Numbered from the stretch's first letter, positions 26,496 through 35,858 are shown. The stretch: 64,000 bases of DNA from Croceicoccus marinus (GCF_001661675.2 NZ_CP019603.1:62001-126000); one strand, 5' to 3'. The notes: generated by a model from the letters alone, not told the origin. Program-made: numbers and translations.

Positions 26496-27340
26496 CCGGC
26501 GGCATCCGCAGAAACGCGAGCCAGCTGATCGAGCAGTTTTGCTGCGAATTCGTCATTGCGGTCGGCGGTGAACATGTGGCCCACGCCTTTCGCGATCAGC
26601 ACTTCAAGCTGGGGAGCAAGCTTCTGGAAACGCGCTGTATTATCGTCATGAACCAAGTGGCTTAGTTCCGCACGGACCATGACGACAGGCGAAGAAACGC
26701 GTGCCGCCGCTGCGAGTACCGCCTCGTTCTCACTGGCGGGGTGGAGGAATTCGTCCTTGCCGGTCGCAGGGTCCCAGTGCCAGTGCCATCGCCCGGCAGG
26801 ATCCTGCCTCATGGAACGGCCAAGGCGCGATGCATCGTCGATGCGGGGTTGCTCCAGATGGAGGGCCAGTGCGTCTGCAGCCGCATCGAGACTTGGATAG
26901 CCATCCGCTCCCTCGGCAAAGAATCGGCGGATTCCGTCAATCGCGTGATTGGGCATGTCCGGCGCGACATCGGCCAGCATGATCAGCCGCACTTTTTCGG
27001 GATGGCGCGATCCGGCGATCAGCGAGGCCTGCCCTCCACGAGACGCGCCGACGAGCACTACGTGATGGTCGAACTGATCGAGCAGGCTTCCGACATCTCG
27101 GGCAAATGCGTCGACATGATAATCGCCATCCGCCGCCCAGTCGCTTTCGCCATGGCCGCGCAGGTCGAACGCAATACCGTAATAGCCCGCCTCGCCAACC
27201 TTGCGGGCAGAGCCCCGCCATGAGCTGCGGCTTTGGCCTCCGCCATGGAAAAAGAGGACGGGCGGAGCCTGCGGGTCGCCAAAGGCTTCACCCGCAAGCT
27301 CCAGGCCGTCCCCCTGATATCTGACTTTCGTGCCGTACAA
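26492..27340 (-). CDS. alpha/beta hydrolase
   Basis: About 282 residues. Oxyanion-hole HGGGQSRSSW is near 32, nucleophile Ser100 in GASRGG, and the catalytic His in GVGHMFT near 264. The family includes C-C bond hydrolases of meta-cleavage pathways, esterases and epoxide hydrolases. No ATG fits: I place the start at a TTG (27340-27338) directly after the stop of the VOC gene (TAAGTTG), giving MYGTKVRYQG. An earlier start inside the VOC gene is possible. It overlaps the downstream SDR by four bases. Confidence 0.82.
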   Translation of the reverse strand: MYGTKVRYQGDGLELAGEAFGDPQAPPVLFFHGGGQSRSSWRGSARKVGEAGYYGIAFDLRGHGESDWAADGDYHVDAFARDVGSLLDQFDHHVVLVGASRGGQASLIAGSRHPEKVRLIMLADVAPDMPNHAIDGIRRFFAEGADGYPSLDAAADALALHLEQPRIDDASRLGRSMRQDPAGRWHWHWDPATGKDEFLHPASENEAVLAAAARVSSPVVMVRAELSHLVHDDNTARFQKLAPQLEVLIAKGVGHMFTADRNDEFAAKLLDQLARVSADAAG

Positions 27341-27341
27341 C

Positions 27342-27890
27342 TTAGGCGGATACAGGCACTGTTTCGGCGTGGCTCGGGTGTTCACCCGGTCCCTTGTAGG
27401 TGAACTTGCCGGGCGCATGGTGCCATTTGCCGTCATCGCGGCTTTCATACGGGGATGCCACTTCGATCAGGCAGCCATGGGTGCTCTTGGGGCCCACCCA
27501 GCTCCACTTCTGCCAGGTCATGTCGGGATCGTTGAACGTTTCGCCGTCTCCGGGAAGATGCAGGCCTTCGGCCTTCATTTTTTCCATGGCGGCGGGGACA
27601 TCATCGGTGCTGAAGCACAGATGGTGGACATGCTCACCAACCTTGTCGAGCCGCTTGCCGAGCGGAGTTCCGGGTGCGGGCTGGATGAACTGGATCTCGG
27701 TCGAATATTCATTGACGAAGGTGGCCCATTTCATGCCGGCATCGTCGCCGCTCGAAAATTCGTCATATTTCACGATCGGCTTTTCAAGCGATTGCGGATC
27801 GAGCACGCGAAGGATTTTCGTCCAGTCCTCGATCGCCTGATCGAGGTCGCGGACGACCATGCATACATGGGCAAAGGGACCGCTGGGCAT
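27342..27890 (-). CDS. VOC family protein, methylmalonyl-CoA epimerase/glyoxalase-like
   Basis: 182 residues with two betaalphabetabetabeta modules. Candidate metal ligands are His8 (FAHVCMVV), His89/His90 (EHVHHLCF) and Glu143 (CLIEVASP), the usual VOC set. Members near acyl-CoA genes are epimerases or isomerases of acyl-CoA intermediates. It lies between a MaoC hydratase and an alpha/beta hydrolase in the large operon. Confidence 0.85.
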   Translation of the reverse strand: MPSGPFAHVCMVVRDLDQAIEDWTKILRVLDPQSLEKPIVKYDEFSSGDDAGMKWATFVNEYSTEIQFIQPAPGTPLGKRLDKVGEHVHHLCFSTDDVPAAMEKMKAEGLHLPGDGETFNDPDMTWQKWSWVGPKSTHGCLIEVASPYESRDDGKWHHAPGKFTYKGPGEHPSHAETVPVSA

Positions 27891-27906
27891 TGTTGTTCTC
27901 CTTGAA

Positions 27907-28308
27907 TTAGATCAAAATCGTGGCGGTGCCGGCGTTGACAGTGCCGCGCCCGTCCACATCGAGCTTGAGATCGCAGGTGACGCGATTGCCTTCGACAGAG
28001 GTTACCTCGCCCGAAGCAATGACGCGGTCGCCTTCGTAGACGTTGTCGAGAAAACGCGAATCCATCGTCTCGATCCGGCAACCGGGAAAGGCCGTCATCA
28101 GCATGTTCATCATATAGGCAACGTTGATCGGACCCTGATTGATCCGCTTGTTACCAAGCCCTTTGGCCTTCACGACCTCTACATCGAGGTGGATCGGGTT
28201 GGGGTCGGCAAGAAATACCGACCAGTCGCGCATGGCGTCAGGGCTGACCGTTTCGATCACGAAGGGAGGAAGCGTGTATCCCGCCTTGATGTCTGCTGAA
28301 ACGCTCAT
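27907..28308 (-). CDS. MaoC-like hydratase/dehydratase, C-terminal type
   Basis: 133 residues, a hotdog-fold MaoC domain with the FLADPNPIHLDVEVVKAKG segment (Asp/His hydratase pair near residues 33 and 38) and the GRGTVNAGTATILI end. It overlaps the preceding gene by four bases (ATGA). With that gene it would form the two halves of a heteromeric enoyl-CoA hydratase, as for mycobacterial HadAB/HadBC or steroid side-chain ChsH-type enzymes. Confidence 0.87.
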   Translation of the reverse strand: MSVSADIKAGYTLPPFVIETVSPDAMRDWSVFLADPNPIHLDVEVVKAKGLGNKRINQGPINVAYMMNMLMTAFPGCRIETMDSRFLDNVYEGDRVIASGEVTSVEGNRVTCDLKLDVDGRGTVNAGTATILI

Positions 28309-28766
28309 GCGGCAAGCTCCTTGCGCGGCAGGACCCAGACATTGTCCGTTTCCAGGACGGCATCGCCGCCTGCAGCCGGATGCAGGCGAAGGCGATAGGT
28401 GAGGACGTCCATCACGCCCAGCTTGCGGCTCTTCTTGCGCACGAGGCTGAGGATTTCGCCGGTAACCCGATAATCCTGCCCGACCATAAGCTGTCCTGCA
28501 AAGCGAACACCGGACGAACCCATCATCGGGCCGTCTTCCACGTCGAATTCGCAAGTCTCGCACACGCCGCCCACGGTCTTGCCCATGGCGACCTGCGTGG
28601 CGATGTAGTAATAGATCGGATGCGCACTGCCGTCAGTCGCGGGCTGCACGCCCGTCGACCGGCATAGCGCCGCATTCTCGTCCGCGGCGATCGAGAATAT
28701 CGCAGTTCCATCCAGCGAAGTGCCAGCGACATCGGGGGCAGGGGGAAATTCTTCCATTTGCTCCAT
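28305..28766 (-). CDS. MaoC N-terminal-type (FAS1-like) dehydratase subunit
   Basis: 153 residues resembling the N-terminal hotdog of MaoC hydratases: HPIYYYIATQVAMGKT, then GSSGVRFAGQLMVGQDYRVTGEI. It has no clear Asp-His hydratase pair of its own, as expected for the non-catalytic half. It is immediately upstream of the catalytic-type MaoC gene (ATGA overlap) and two bases from the acyl-CoA dehydrogenase stop, a normal order for alpha,beta-desaturation then hydration. Confidence 0.83.
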   Translation of the reverse strand: MEQMEEFPPAPDVAGTSLDGTAIFSIAADENAALCRSTGVQPATDGSAHPIYYYIATQVAMGKTVGGVCETCEFDVEDGPMMGSSGVRFAGQLMVGQDYRVTGEILSLVRKKSRKLGVMDVLTYRLRLHPAAGGDAVLETDNVWVLPRKELAA

Positions 28767-28768
28767 CC

Positions 28769-29932
28769 TCAGAACGACCGGGGAAGGCCGAGATTCTCGG
28801 CGATCGAATTGCGCACCATCTCGTTCGAAATGGGCGTCATGCGCAGGATGCGGTGGTCGCGCCAGTAACGCTGCATGTCGGTTTCGGCCGAATAGCCCAT
28901 GCCGCCCATGATCTGGATACCCATGTCGGCGGCCTTTACCGCGTTTTCCGTGGCGACCATCTTCAGCATGTTCGCTTCATTGCCGCACGGCATGCCGTTG
29001 GATTGCATCCATGCGACATTATACAGCAACAATTCGGTCAGCTTTTGCGATGTAGCTATATCCGCGACATAATGCTGCAGGATCTGGAAGCGACCGATCA
29101 CGCCGCCAAAGGCCTTACGTTGCATCATGTAATCCAGCGCATCTTCCAGCACGCCGTCGATCGCGCCGAGACATTGTGCGCCTACCATGATGCGCTCATT
29201 GTTAAGGCTGGGCAGCATCGCGCTCCATGCCTTCCCGGGTTCGCCCAGAACGTCCTCATCCGGAACGAAAACGTCCTCGTAATGAACCTCGCAACTGCCC
29301 ATTGCACGCATACCTAGCTTGGGCAGGAGGCTTGCCGTGATCCCCGGCGACTTTGCGTCGACGAACAGAGCGATCAGGCCGTGATGTTTTTTTTCTGCGT
29401 TGCGGTCACTCCGGGCAAGTACAAGCAAGCGATCGGCGACCTTCGCAGCCGTAGTCCACATTTTCGCACCGTTGAGTTTCCAACCGCCATCGACCTTATC
29501 GGCAAAAGTCTTCATCGCGCCCAGCACGTCGGTTCCGCCATCGGGTTCGGTCATCGAGATCGACACGCGTAGATTGCCGGCCGCCATTTCTGGCAACCAA
29601 CGCTGCTTCTGCTCTTCATTTCCGGCAATCGCGATCGAATGGGCACCCCCAAACGAAGTGAGACCCCAGACCCATAACAGGCCTCCGGCAGTACGAGACA
29701 TTTCGCGGGCGAAGATCATCTGCATCACAACATCGCCACCAAGGCCGCCGTATTCCTCGGGAATGCCGACGCCAAAGAATCCTTCTGCTTTCAACTTTTC
29801 CCAGATCTCGAAGGGATAGTTCTGCTCATCTGCCTCAAGCTTGCGCATGAGATCTTTGGGCAACTCCGCATCGACCCAACGTCTTACGACATCGCGAAAC
29901 GCGACTTGCTCTTCGGTGAGATTGAAATCCAT
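28769..29932 (-). CDS. acyl-CoA dehydrogenase family protein
   Basis: 387 residues, typical length. The three-domain fold is clear: PEEYGGLGGD near 60, FAD-binding SMTEPDGGTDVLGA near 129 with WTTAAKVADRLLVLA, and QILQHYVADIATSQ and GGMGYS in the C-terminal bundle. The usual Tyr-Glu-Gly-Thr catalytic loop is absent; its place reads RMTPISNEM, so the base must be elsewhere or the enzyme is atypical. It should form a C=C bond in an acyl-CoA, feeding the MaoC hydratase genes that follow. Confidence 0.88.
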   Translation of the reverse strand: MDFNLTEEQVAFRDVVRRWVDAELPKDLMRKLEADEQNYPFEIWEKLKAEGFFGVGIPEEYGGLGGDVVMQMIFAREMSRTAGGLLWVWGLTSFGGAHSIAIAGNEEQKQRWLPEMAAGNLRVSISMTEPDGGTDVLGAMKTFADKVDGGWKLNGAKMWTTAAKVADRLLVLARSDRNAEKKHHGLIALFVDAKSPGITASLLPKLGMRAMGSCEVHYEDVFVPDEDVLGEPGKAWSAMLPSLNNERIMVGAQCLGAIDGVLEDALDYMMQRKAFGGVIGRFQILQHYVADIATSQKLTELLLYNVAWMQSNGMPCGNEANMLKMVATENAVKAADMGIQIMGGMGYSAETDMQRYWRDHRILRMTPISNEMVRNSIAENLGLPRSF

Positions 29933-29982
29933 GCTTACCTCGTGCTTCGCATCGCCACGACTGAAACCTATCGAACGGAGGG

Positions 29983-30750
29983 TTAGATCGACAGTCCGCC
30001 CTCGACAGGCAGAACGGAACCGGTAACGTAGGAGCCTGCGGGGGAGGCCAGATAAATCGCCGCACCTGCCATGTCTTCCGCCAAGCCGGTTCGACCGCGC
30101 GGCACCATGGATTCTACCATCTTGCGCATTGCATTATCTTTGATCACGGTCATGTCGCTTTCGAAGAACCCCGGCGCGATGGCATTCACGGTGATATTGT
30201 CCGAGGCAAGGTTCTTGGCGAGCGACTTGGTCAGCCAGTGGATCGCGCCCTTCGATGCCTGATAGGCATAGACTTCACGCGGGCCGACCTTGAGCGCGCC
30301 GACCGACCCGATATTGATCACGCTGGCCGGTCGTTGTGCGCTGCCCCCCGCACGCAGCAGCGGCAACAGCTTCTGCAACAGGAAGAAAGGGCTCTTCAGG
30401 TTGAGGTCGAGGACGCCGTCCCAATCGGATTCCGTAAATTCGTCGATCGCGGCGTCGGACAGAGTGCCTGCGTTGTTGACGAGCACATGCAGAGCTTTCT
30501 CGCGGCCCGAAAGCTCGGCTACCAGCGCCTTGATGCCGTCGATGGTCGAGATATCGGCAGCGATGCCGATGACGTCGCCGGGGATATCGTCGGCCACGGC
30601 AGCGACCTTTTCCGCGTTTCGAGCACAGATATAGACCCGCGCACCCGCTGCGGCGAGGCCTACGGCGATCATCCGGCCGATTCCGGCGCTGCCGCCGGTA
30701 ACCAGTGCGACACGGCCTTTTACCGAAAACAGCTTGGCGGCATCGATCAT
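29983..30750 (-). CDS. SDR family oxidoreductase
   Basis: 255 residues, classical SDR: TGGSAGIG at 18-25, NNAG at 92-95, SVINIGSVGALK with Ser149, and Tyr163/Lys167 (YQASK). It closely resembles the SDR at 35859 in the same operon (similar ARVINIGSVAGLK and PGFF blocks), suggesting duplication. It overlaps the hydrolase stop by four bases. It may oxidise the 3-hydroxyacyl-CoA made by the MaoC pair. Confidence 0.88.
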   Translation of the reverse strand: MIDAAKLFSVKGRVALVTGGSAGIGRMIAVGLAAAGARVYICARNAEKVAAVADDIPGDVIGIAADISTIDGIKALVAELSGREKALHVLVNNAGTLSDAAIDEFTESDWDGVLDLNLKSPFFLLQKLLPLLRAGGSAQRPASVINIGSVGALKVGPREVYAYQASKGAIHWLTKSLAKNLASDNITVNAIAPGFFESDMTVIKDNAMRKMVESMVPRGRTGLAEDMAGAAIYLASPAGSYVTGSVLPVEGGLSI

Positions 30751-31472
30751 CCCACGATCTCCAGCATCATGTCGGCAAGCCCTTCGGGATCGCCTACATT
30801 GAAAGCATGGTCGCCCGGATGCTTGTGTATCGTCCAGCCAAGCTTTTCGGCCCGTTCGTGCATCATGCCCATGATGGTGTGTTCGGCAGCGATATAATCC
30901 ACCGGATGGGTGATCGATTCCGCGCCGACGGGAATGACGCAGCTGGTGGCGCGCATTGGCTGGTCAGACAGGTGGTCCAGCAGCCATTTCTCGCGATTGC
31001 GATCCATCATGTGCGGATGGTCCTTGGCCATCGCGCGCTGTTGTTCATGTACGCCCGAGCCGATCGGACCCTCTCCGCCATCCAGCATGGCATCCAGTCC
31101 GGCGGCTTCCTCTTCGCTCGCGAAACCCATCATCGATGCGATGCGTTCACCCGCGTGGGGCACGATCGCGTCGAGATAGATGACGCGTCGAACGCGGTCG
31201 CCCGCCTGCGCCAGCACGCCTGGCGCGACGGTGCCGGCATAGGAATGCGCAACCAGGATGACGTCCGACAGATCTTCATACTTAAGGACGTTCACGATGT
31301 CGGTCACATGGACCGCATTGCCGACGTCGCGGCCGATCAGATGTTCCCGTTCGCCAAATCCGGTGAAGGTGGGGGTGAATACCGTGTGCCCCTTGGACTC
31401 AAGCGCATCCCGCATGAATTTCCACGTCCAGCCGCCCATGCCGCCGCCATGCATCAGAAGAAAAACAGCCAT
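30747..31472 (-). CDS. alpha/beta hydrolase (EstC/hydroxynitrile lyase-like branch)
   Basis: 241 residues. HGGGMGGWTW at 8-17 is the oxyanion-hole region, Ser77 in AHSYAG is the nucleophile (an Ala replaces the usual first Gly), and the catalytic His is in PGDHAFNVGDP near 220. Its ATG overlaps the extradiol dioxygenase stop (TAATG). Next to that enzyme, a C-C hydrolase for the meta-cleavage product is a natural role, but the sequence type also includes simple esterases. Confidence 0.82.
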   Translation of the reverse strand: MAVFLLMHGGGMGGWTWKFMRDALESKGHTVFTPTFTGFGEREHLIGRDVGNAVHVTDIVNVLKYEDLSDVILVAHSYAGTVAPGVLAQAGDRVRRVIYLDAIVPHAGERIASMMGFASEEEAAGLDAMLDGGEGPIGSGVHEQQRAMAKDHPHMMDRNREKWLLDHLSDQPMRATSCVIPVGAESITHPVDYIAAEHTIMGMMHERAEKLGWTIHKHPGDHAFNVGDPEGLADMMLEIVG

Positions 31473-32413
31473 TATTCGGGCGCTCCGGGTTCAAGGTTGA
31501 GGACGAGTTCTGGGGGCACGTCAGGGCCCCACAGGTAAAAGCTGTCATCCGGCGAGTGCTGGGCCGCAGGCCATTCGCAGTCTGCCGGGATGAAATCGAT
31601 ATCGGCCGAAAACTCGGCATAGCTGCCCCACGGGTCGCGGGCATAATAGAAGTAGTTGCCGCCAAGAACGTGGCGACCCACACCCCAGCCTTCCTTGTAA
31701 CCGGCGCGCATCATCTGCGCCGATCCAAGGCCCACTTCCTGGAACGAACCGACATCCCAGCTGCTGTGGTGCATGCCGCGATGCGTCGATCCGACCAGGG
31801 CAAGCAGGTGATGGTCGCTGCCATGCGGGCCGTGCAGGAACGCGACAACCGGGCCGCTGCCGTCGGACAGGCGCAGGCCGAGATTTTCCTCGTACCATTG
31901 GGTCGCCGCCATCACATCCGATGTAAAGATAGCGAAATGGGAGAGATTGCGCGGCTTGGTTTTGGGCGCTTTCGAATTGAAAATGGCGCCCGACTCGCCA
32001 GCAGCAGACGAAGTCGTCTGAAACTGCGTCTTTGCATCGGGCGAACATTTTTCGGCGACCGCAAGGTGAATCGGCATGTCGTCGAAGCCAAGGATCCAAG
32101 TGCCGCAGTTAGGCGCCTTTGCGGACGCTTCGATGCGCTTCACGCCGTTCTCATCCAACCGGGCGAGCAGCGGCGCTTCGTCTTCTTCGTACACCCCGAA
32201 GCTGATGTAGCGCAGCTGCTTCACTGGACCTTCGACGATCCGCGCCCAGCACTGGTCGTGGCCAAAGGTATAGAGTTCCAACCCGGCATCGGTCTCGCGC
32301 ACGTCAAGCCCGAATGCGGTGTAGAAGTCCTTTGCCACAGCCAGATCGGGCACCTGGAGGCCGAAATGGTCGATCGAATGCACGCCAAGCGCACCTGCGC
32401 GTTTTTGCGCCAT
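31472..32413 (-). CDS. extradiol ring-cleavage dioxygenase, VOC (type I) family
   Basis: 313 residues, two VOC domains. In the C-terminal domain, iron ligands His159 (NLSHFAIF), His215/216 (GMHHSSWDV) and Glu267 (YAEFSAD) are in place, with His248 and a Tyr in GRHVLGGNYFYYARDPWG as second-sphere catalytic residues. This is the pattern of BphC/HsaC-type catechol 2,3-dioxygenases. It would open a catechol made by the monooxygenases. It is coupled by TAATG to an alpha/beta hydrolase and is 30 nt after the FAH-family gene. Confidence 0.88.
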   Translation of the reverse strand: MAQKRAGALGVHSIDHFGLQVPDLAVAKDFYTAFGLDVRETDAGLELYTFGHDQCWARIVEGPVKQLRYISFGVYEEDEAPLLARLDENGVKRIEASAKAPNCGTWILGFDDMPIHLAVAEKCSPDAKTQFQTTSSAAGESGAIFNSKAPKTKPRNLSHFAIFTSDVMAATQWYEENLGLRLSDGSGPVVAFLHGPHGSDHHLLALVGSTHRGMHHSSWDVGSFQEVGLGSAQMMRAGYKEGWGVGRHVLGGNYFYYARDPWGSYAEFSADIDFIPADCEWPAAQHSPDDSFYLWGPDVPPELVLNLEPGAPE

Positions 32414-32443
32414 GTATCTCTCCCGTTACAGTCGAGCTTCAGC

Positions 32444-33283
32444 TCATTCTGCGACGACACGATTGCTAAGCAATCCGATGCCTTCGATCTCCACTTCGCA
32501 AATGTCGCCCGCCTTCATCCAGACCTGCGGATCGCGCGCCACGCCGACACCGCCGGGGGTGCCCATCACCAGCACATCCCCTGGTTCAAGTGTCATGAAC
32601 GTGGACAGCAGATGGATGGTATTGGCGACAGTGAAGATCAGATTGCCGGTGTTGGATGATTGCATGACATTGCCATTCACCCGGCATTCGATCTTCAGTC
32701 CAGAAGCGCCTGCAGGGACTTCATCGGGCGTGACCAGCCACGGGCCGAAAGCGCCGGTGTCGTCGAAGTTCTTGCCCGCGGTCCACTGCGGCGTGCGCAT
32801 CTGGTAGTCGCGCAGGGAGGCATCGTTGAAGACCGAATATCCGGCCACGTGATCTAGCGCATCGGCTTCGGAAATGTTCTTGCCGCCCTTGGAAAGGACG
32901 ACCGCCAGTTCGGCCTCCCAGTCAAGCTGCCTTGAGATTTTCGGCAGGATAATGGGCGCGCCGTGGCCCATCAGGCTGGACGGGAAGCGGCCGAACAGCA
33001 CGGGAAAATCAGGAATGTCGAAGCCAGATTCTTCCGCGTGGTCGCGATAGTTGAGGCCCATGCAGACGATCTTAGAAGGCCGTGTGACCGGGGGAAGAAA
33101 GTTCAGCAATGCTTCATCGACGACTTCGCCGTCTGCCGCGGCCTTGCCGGCCGCCGCCAACGATCCTTCCGCGATCTTTGCGTCGAGGTCGGCCAGTTCG
33201 CTGTCCCAGACAACCCTGATCTCGCCATCGACCTTGGCGGCGAGGCCGATCCGGCCGGCCTTGCTTACTCGTGCAATGCGCAT
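32444..33283 (-). CDS. fumarylacetoacetate hydrolase (FAH) family protein
   Basis: 279 residues. The FAH core is recognisable: CMGLNYRDHAEESG near 76, the metal-binding Glu in DWEAELAVVLSKGG, FNDASLRDYQ, and GTPGGVGVARDP near the end. Members hydrolyse 2,4-dioxo acids or hydrate/decarboxylate 2-oxo-dienoates from meta-cleavage. The start MRIARV is preceded by GGAGATTGAA; the upstream TTG is less likely. Confidence 0.9.
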   Translation of the reverse strand: MRIARVSKAGRIGLAAKVDGEIRVVWDSELADLDAKIAEGSLAAAGKAAADGEVVDEALLNFLPPVTRPSKIVCMGLNYRDHAEESGFDIPDFPVLFGRFPSSLMGHGAPIILPKISRQLDWEAELAVVLSKGGKNISEADALDHVAGYSVFNDASLRDYQMRTPQWTAGKNFDDTGAFGPWLVTPDEVPAGASGLKIECRVNGNVMQSSNTGNLIFTVANTIHLLSTFMTLEPGDVLVMGTPGGVGVARDPQVWMKAGDICEVEIEGIGLLSNRVVAE

Positions 33284-33303
33284 TTCAATCTCCAATCCTG
33301 AAT

Positions 33304-34077
33304 TTACTCGCTGGCCTTTTGGCCGGTTCCGCCACCCGTGGCGGGCATAAGGTTGATGCTCATTCCGCCATCCACCAGAATATCGATGCCGGAAATGTGA
33401 CCCGCTTGCGGTTCAAGCAGAAAGATAATCGCATTGGCCACGTCCTCGGCCATTCCCAGCTTACCAAGCGGAATCATCGATTCGCGCTGTGCCCGGCGCT
33501 GGGGGTCGTCATAGCCAGCCTGCGTCATTGGCGTGTAGGTCGGCCCCGGCGACACCGTGTTGCAGCGAATGCCGTCCGGCCCCCATTCCAGCGCGCATTG
33601 CCGCATCAGCATCAGCAGCGCGGCCTTGCTCGACGAATAAAAGCCGAGCCCCGGGGTCGGCTGCGTTGCCGACATGGAGGCGGTGGCGATAAAGGCCCCG
33701 CGCGAATGGGCGAGATAGGGATGAGCCGCCTGGCCCAGCAGCCAAGTGGCGCGCGTGTTGATCGCGTACACACGATCGAATTGTTCTGGCGTCTGATCGA
33801 CCAGCGGTGCGCCCGAGATAATCCCCGCATTGCTGACGACCCCGTCGATCCCGCCCATGAAATTGGCGGCAGCGGCGATGATGTCCTTTCCGCAATCGGG
33901 TGACGAAAGATCGGCGACAAAAGCGCGTGCCGCGGGCCCGATGGCCTCTGCCACGGCCTTGACGCCGTCAGCATCCCTATCGGTCAGCAGCATCTGGTGG
34001 GGTTCATCCTGCCCGGCCAGCAATTCCGCGACGGCCCTGCCAATGCCGCTGGCGGCCCCCGTAATCACGACTTGCAT
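33304..34077 (-). CDS. SDR family oxidoreductase
   Basis: 257 residues: TGAASGIG at 6-13, an Asp at the end of strand two (NAD+ preference), SNAG at 82-85, Ser134 and Tyr147/Lys151 (YSSSK), HISGIDILVDGG near the end. The start MQVVITG is used; the longer frame overlaps the ligase gene. It lies between acyl-CoA ligase and FAH genes in the large operon; substrate unknown. Confidence 0.88.
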   Translation of the reverse strand: MQVVITGAASGIGRAVAELLAGQDEPHQMLLTDRDADGVKAVAEAIGPAARAFVADLSSPDCGKDIIAAAANFMGGIDGVVSNAGIISGAPLVDQTPEQFDRVYAINTRATWLLGQAAHPYLAHSRGAFIATASMSATQPTPGLGFYSSSKAALLMLMRQCALEWGPDGIRCNTVSPGPTYTPMTQAGYDDPQRRAQRESMIPLGKLGMAEDVANAIIFLLEPQAGHISGIDILVDGGMSINLMPATGGGTGQKASE

Positions 34078-34087
34078 CACAAATTCC

Positions 34088-35794
34088 TCATTCGCTGATT
34101 CCGAGTTCTTCCATGAGCCGCTGCCGCAGCTTGAACTTCTGGATCTTGGAGGCCGACATCGGCCATTCGTCGACATAGCGAATGTGGCGCGGAACCTTGA
34201 AGGATGCGATCCTTTCCTTGGCAAAGGCGATCAGCTCGGCTTCGCTGGGCCGGAAACCGTTCGCCAGCTTGACGAAGGCGGCGGGAACCTCTGCCAGTCT
34301 CTGGTCGGGGATGCCGATGACCTGTGAAAGCTCCACCGCCTCGTGCGCTTCAAGAACGGTCTCGACTTCGGCGGCGGCGACGTTTTCCCCGCCTACCTTC
34401 AGCATGTCCTTGAAACGGCCATGGAATCGCATGTGGCCATCGCTGTCGAGCGAGCCGATATCCCCGCTGTGATACCAGCCATCGGCGTCGATCGCCTCGG
34501 CCGTCTTGACTGGATCGCGGTGATAGCCGTCGAGCATGTTGTAGCCCTTGATAAGGACTTCGCCGCGCTGTCCCGTCGGCAGGTCCTTGCCGGTTTCAGT
34601 GTCGACGATGCGGACGGAAATCCCCTTGAGCGGATAGCCCAAGGTCTGAAAGCCCAGTTCAGGATCCATATCATAGCCGCCGGTGCTAACGATCCCGCTG
34701 GCCTCCGACATGCCGAACGTGCCGACCTGAAGTGCATTCGGCATTTTTTCGCGATAGGCATCGCCGATCGCCTTGGGCATCTGGCTGAAACAGCTGTTCA
34801 TCAGCCGCACGCTGCCCATGTCGGTCTTGTCCCAATCGGGATGTGCGATCATCGACTGGTGAAAGGTGACGAAGGGCAGAAAGATCATCGTTGCCTTTTC
34901 AGTCTCGATCTGGCGCAGGCTTTCGCCCGGATCGAAATGGGGCTGGCCGATGAAGGTGCCGCCCACCTCTATCGCGCCGAGCATCGCCAGCATGGCCGCG
35001 ATATGGAACAAAGGCATGGGCGACCAGACGCGCTCGTCATCCTGAAAAGCCCATCGGTTACGCGCAAGATTGCTGGCTTCGCGGCAGATCGCCTCGTTCG
35101 ATAGCAGGCAGCCTTTCGGGTTTGCGGAGGTCCCCGAAGTATAGAGGACCATGCATGTATCGCGCAGCCGGACCGAAAGCCGTGCTTCGTGAACGGCTTC
35201 CTCGTCGACGGTGGCTGCTGCGGCATCGAAGGCGGACTGGTCAATAAAGCCTGCCGCCTGCTTCCCTCCGTTCAGGATAAGGCGGCGCAAACGCGGGGCC
35301 TGCGCAATGTCGAGCGCCATGGGATCGGCACATCGTCCAATTTCTGGAAAAGCCTCTGTCAGGCGGGTCGTGAAATCGACGAAATCATCGGCCTCGCTGT
35401 TCGTTATGACAGCGCATAGTTCGGCATTCTCGACGACATAGGCGATTTCGGGGGCGCGATAGCGGGCATTCATCAGGACCGATACGCCGCCCACCATGGA
35501 GACGGCGAACAGGGTTTCGACGAAATCGATGCCGGATGGCAGCAGGATGCCGACATGGTCGCCCTGCGTGATGCCAAGGCCGAGCAGCCCGCGGGCCCGG
35601 TGCAGCACTGATTGCACGACATCGTCATAGCTGCGCCGTCCCGACGGGAAGACGAGCGCTTCCTTGTCGGGATGTGAGTCCCATGACTTTAGCAACATGT
35701 CGGCAAGCGGACTTACACTGACCCGAATACTGGACGCATCTTCGCCATTAGCGGACACGCAGGCCTCCTCCATTTTCTGGCTTACTTCGCGCAT
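34088..35794 (-). CDS. AMP-dependent acyl-CoA ligase/synthetase
   Basis: 568 residues of the ANL superfamily. P-loop YTSGTSANPKG is near 220, the adenylate-binding YHSGDIG near 443, the hinge FKDMLKVGGENV after it, and the catalytic Lys in SASKIQKFKLR near the C-terminus. It activates a carboxylic acid with ATP and CoA. GGAAC precedes the ATG by about 7 nt. It supplies the CoA thioester for the acyl-CoA dehydrogenase and MaoC enzymes of the same operon. Confidence 0.92.
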   Translation of the reverse strand: MREVSQKMEEACVSANGEDASSIRVSVSPLADMLLKSWDSHPDKEALVFPSGRRSYDDVVQSVLHRARGLLGLGITQGDHVGILLPSGIDFVETLFAVSMVGGVSVLMNARYRAPEIAYVVENAELCAVITNSEADDFVDFTTRLTEAFPEIGRCADPMALDIAQAPRLRRLILNGGKQAAGFIDQSAFDAAAATVDEEAVHEARLSVRLRDTCMVLYTSGTSANPKGCLLSNEAICREASNLARNRWAFQDDERVWSPMPLFHIAAMLAMLGAIEVGGTFIGQPHFDPGESLRQIETEKATMIFLPFVTFHQSMIAHPDWDKTDMGSVRLMNSCFSQMPKAIGDAYREKMPNALQVGTFGMSEASGIVSTGGYDMDPELGFQTLGYPLKGISVRIVDTETGKDLPTGQRGEVLIKGYNMLDGYHRDPVKTAEAIDADGWYHSGDIGSLDSDGHMRFHGRFKDMLKVGGENVAAAEVETVLEAHEAVELSQVIGIPDQRLAEVPAAFVKLANGFRPSEAELIAFAKERIASFKVPRHIRYVDEWPMSASKIQKFKLRQRLMEELGISE

Positions 35795-35858
35795 CTCTGT
35801 TCCGCCTCAAGGCACTCTCGTGCCCTTCCCAAGGATAGGCTCCCACGCATTGCGCGAC

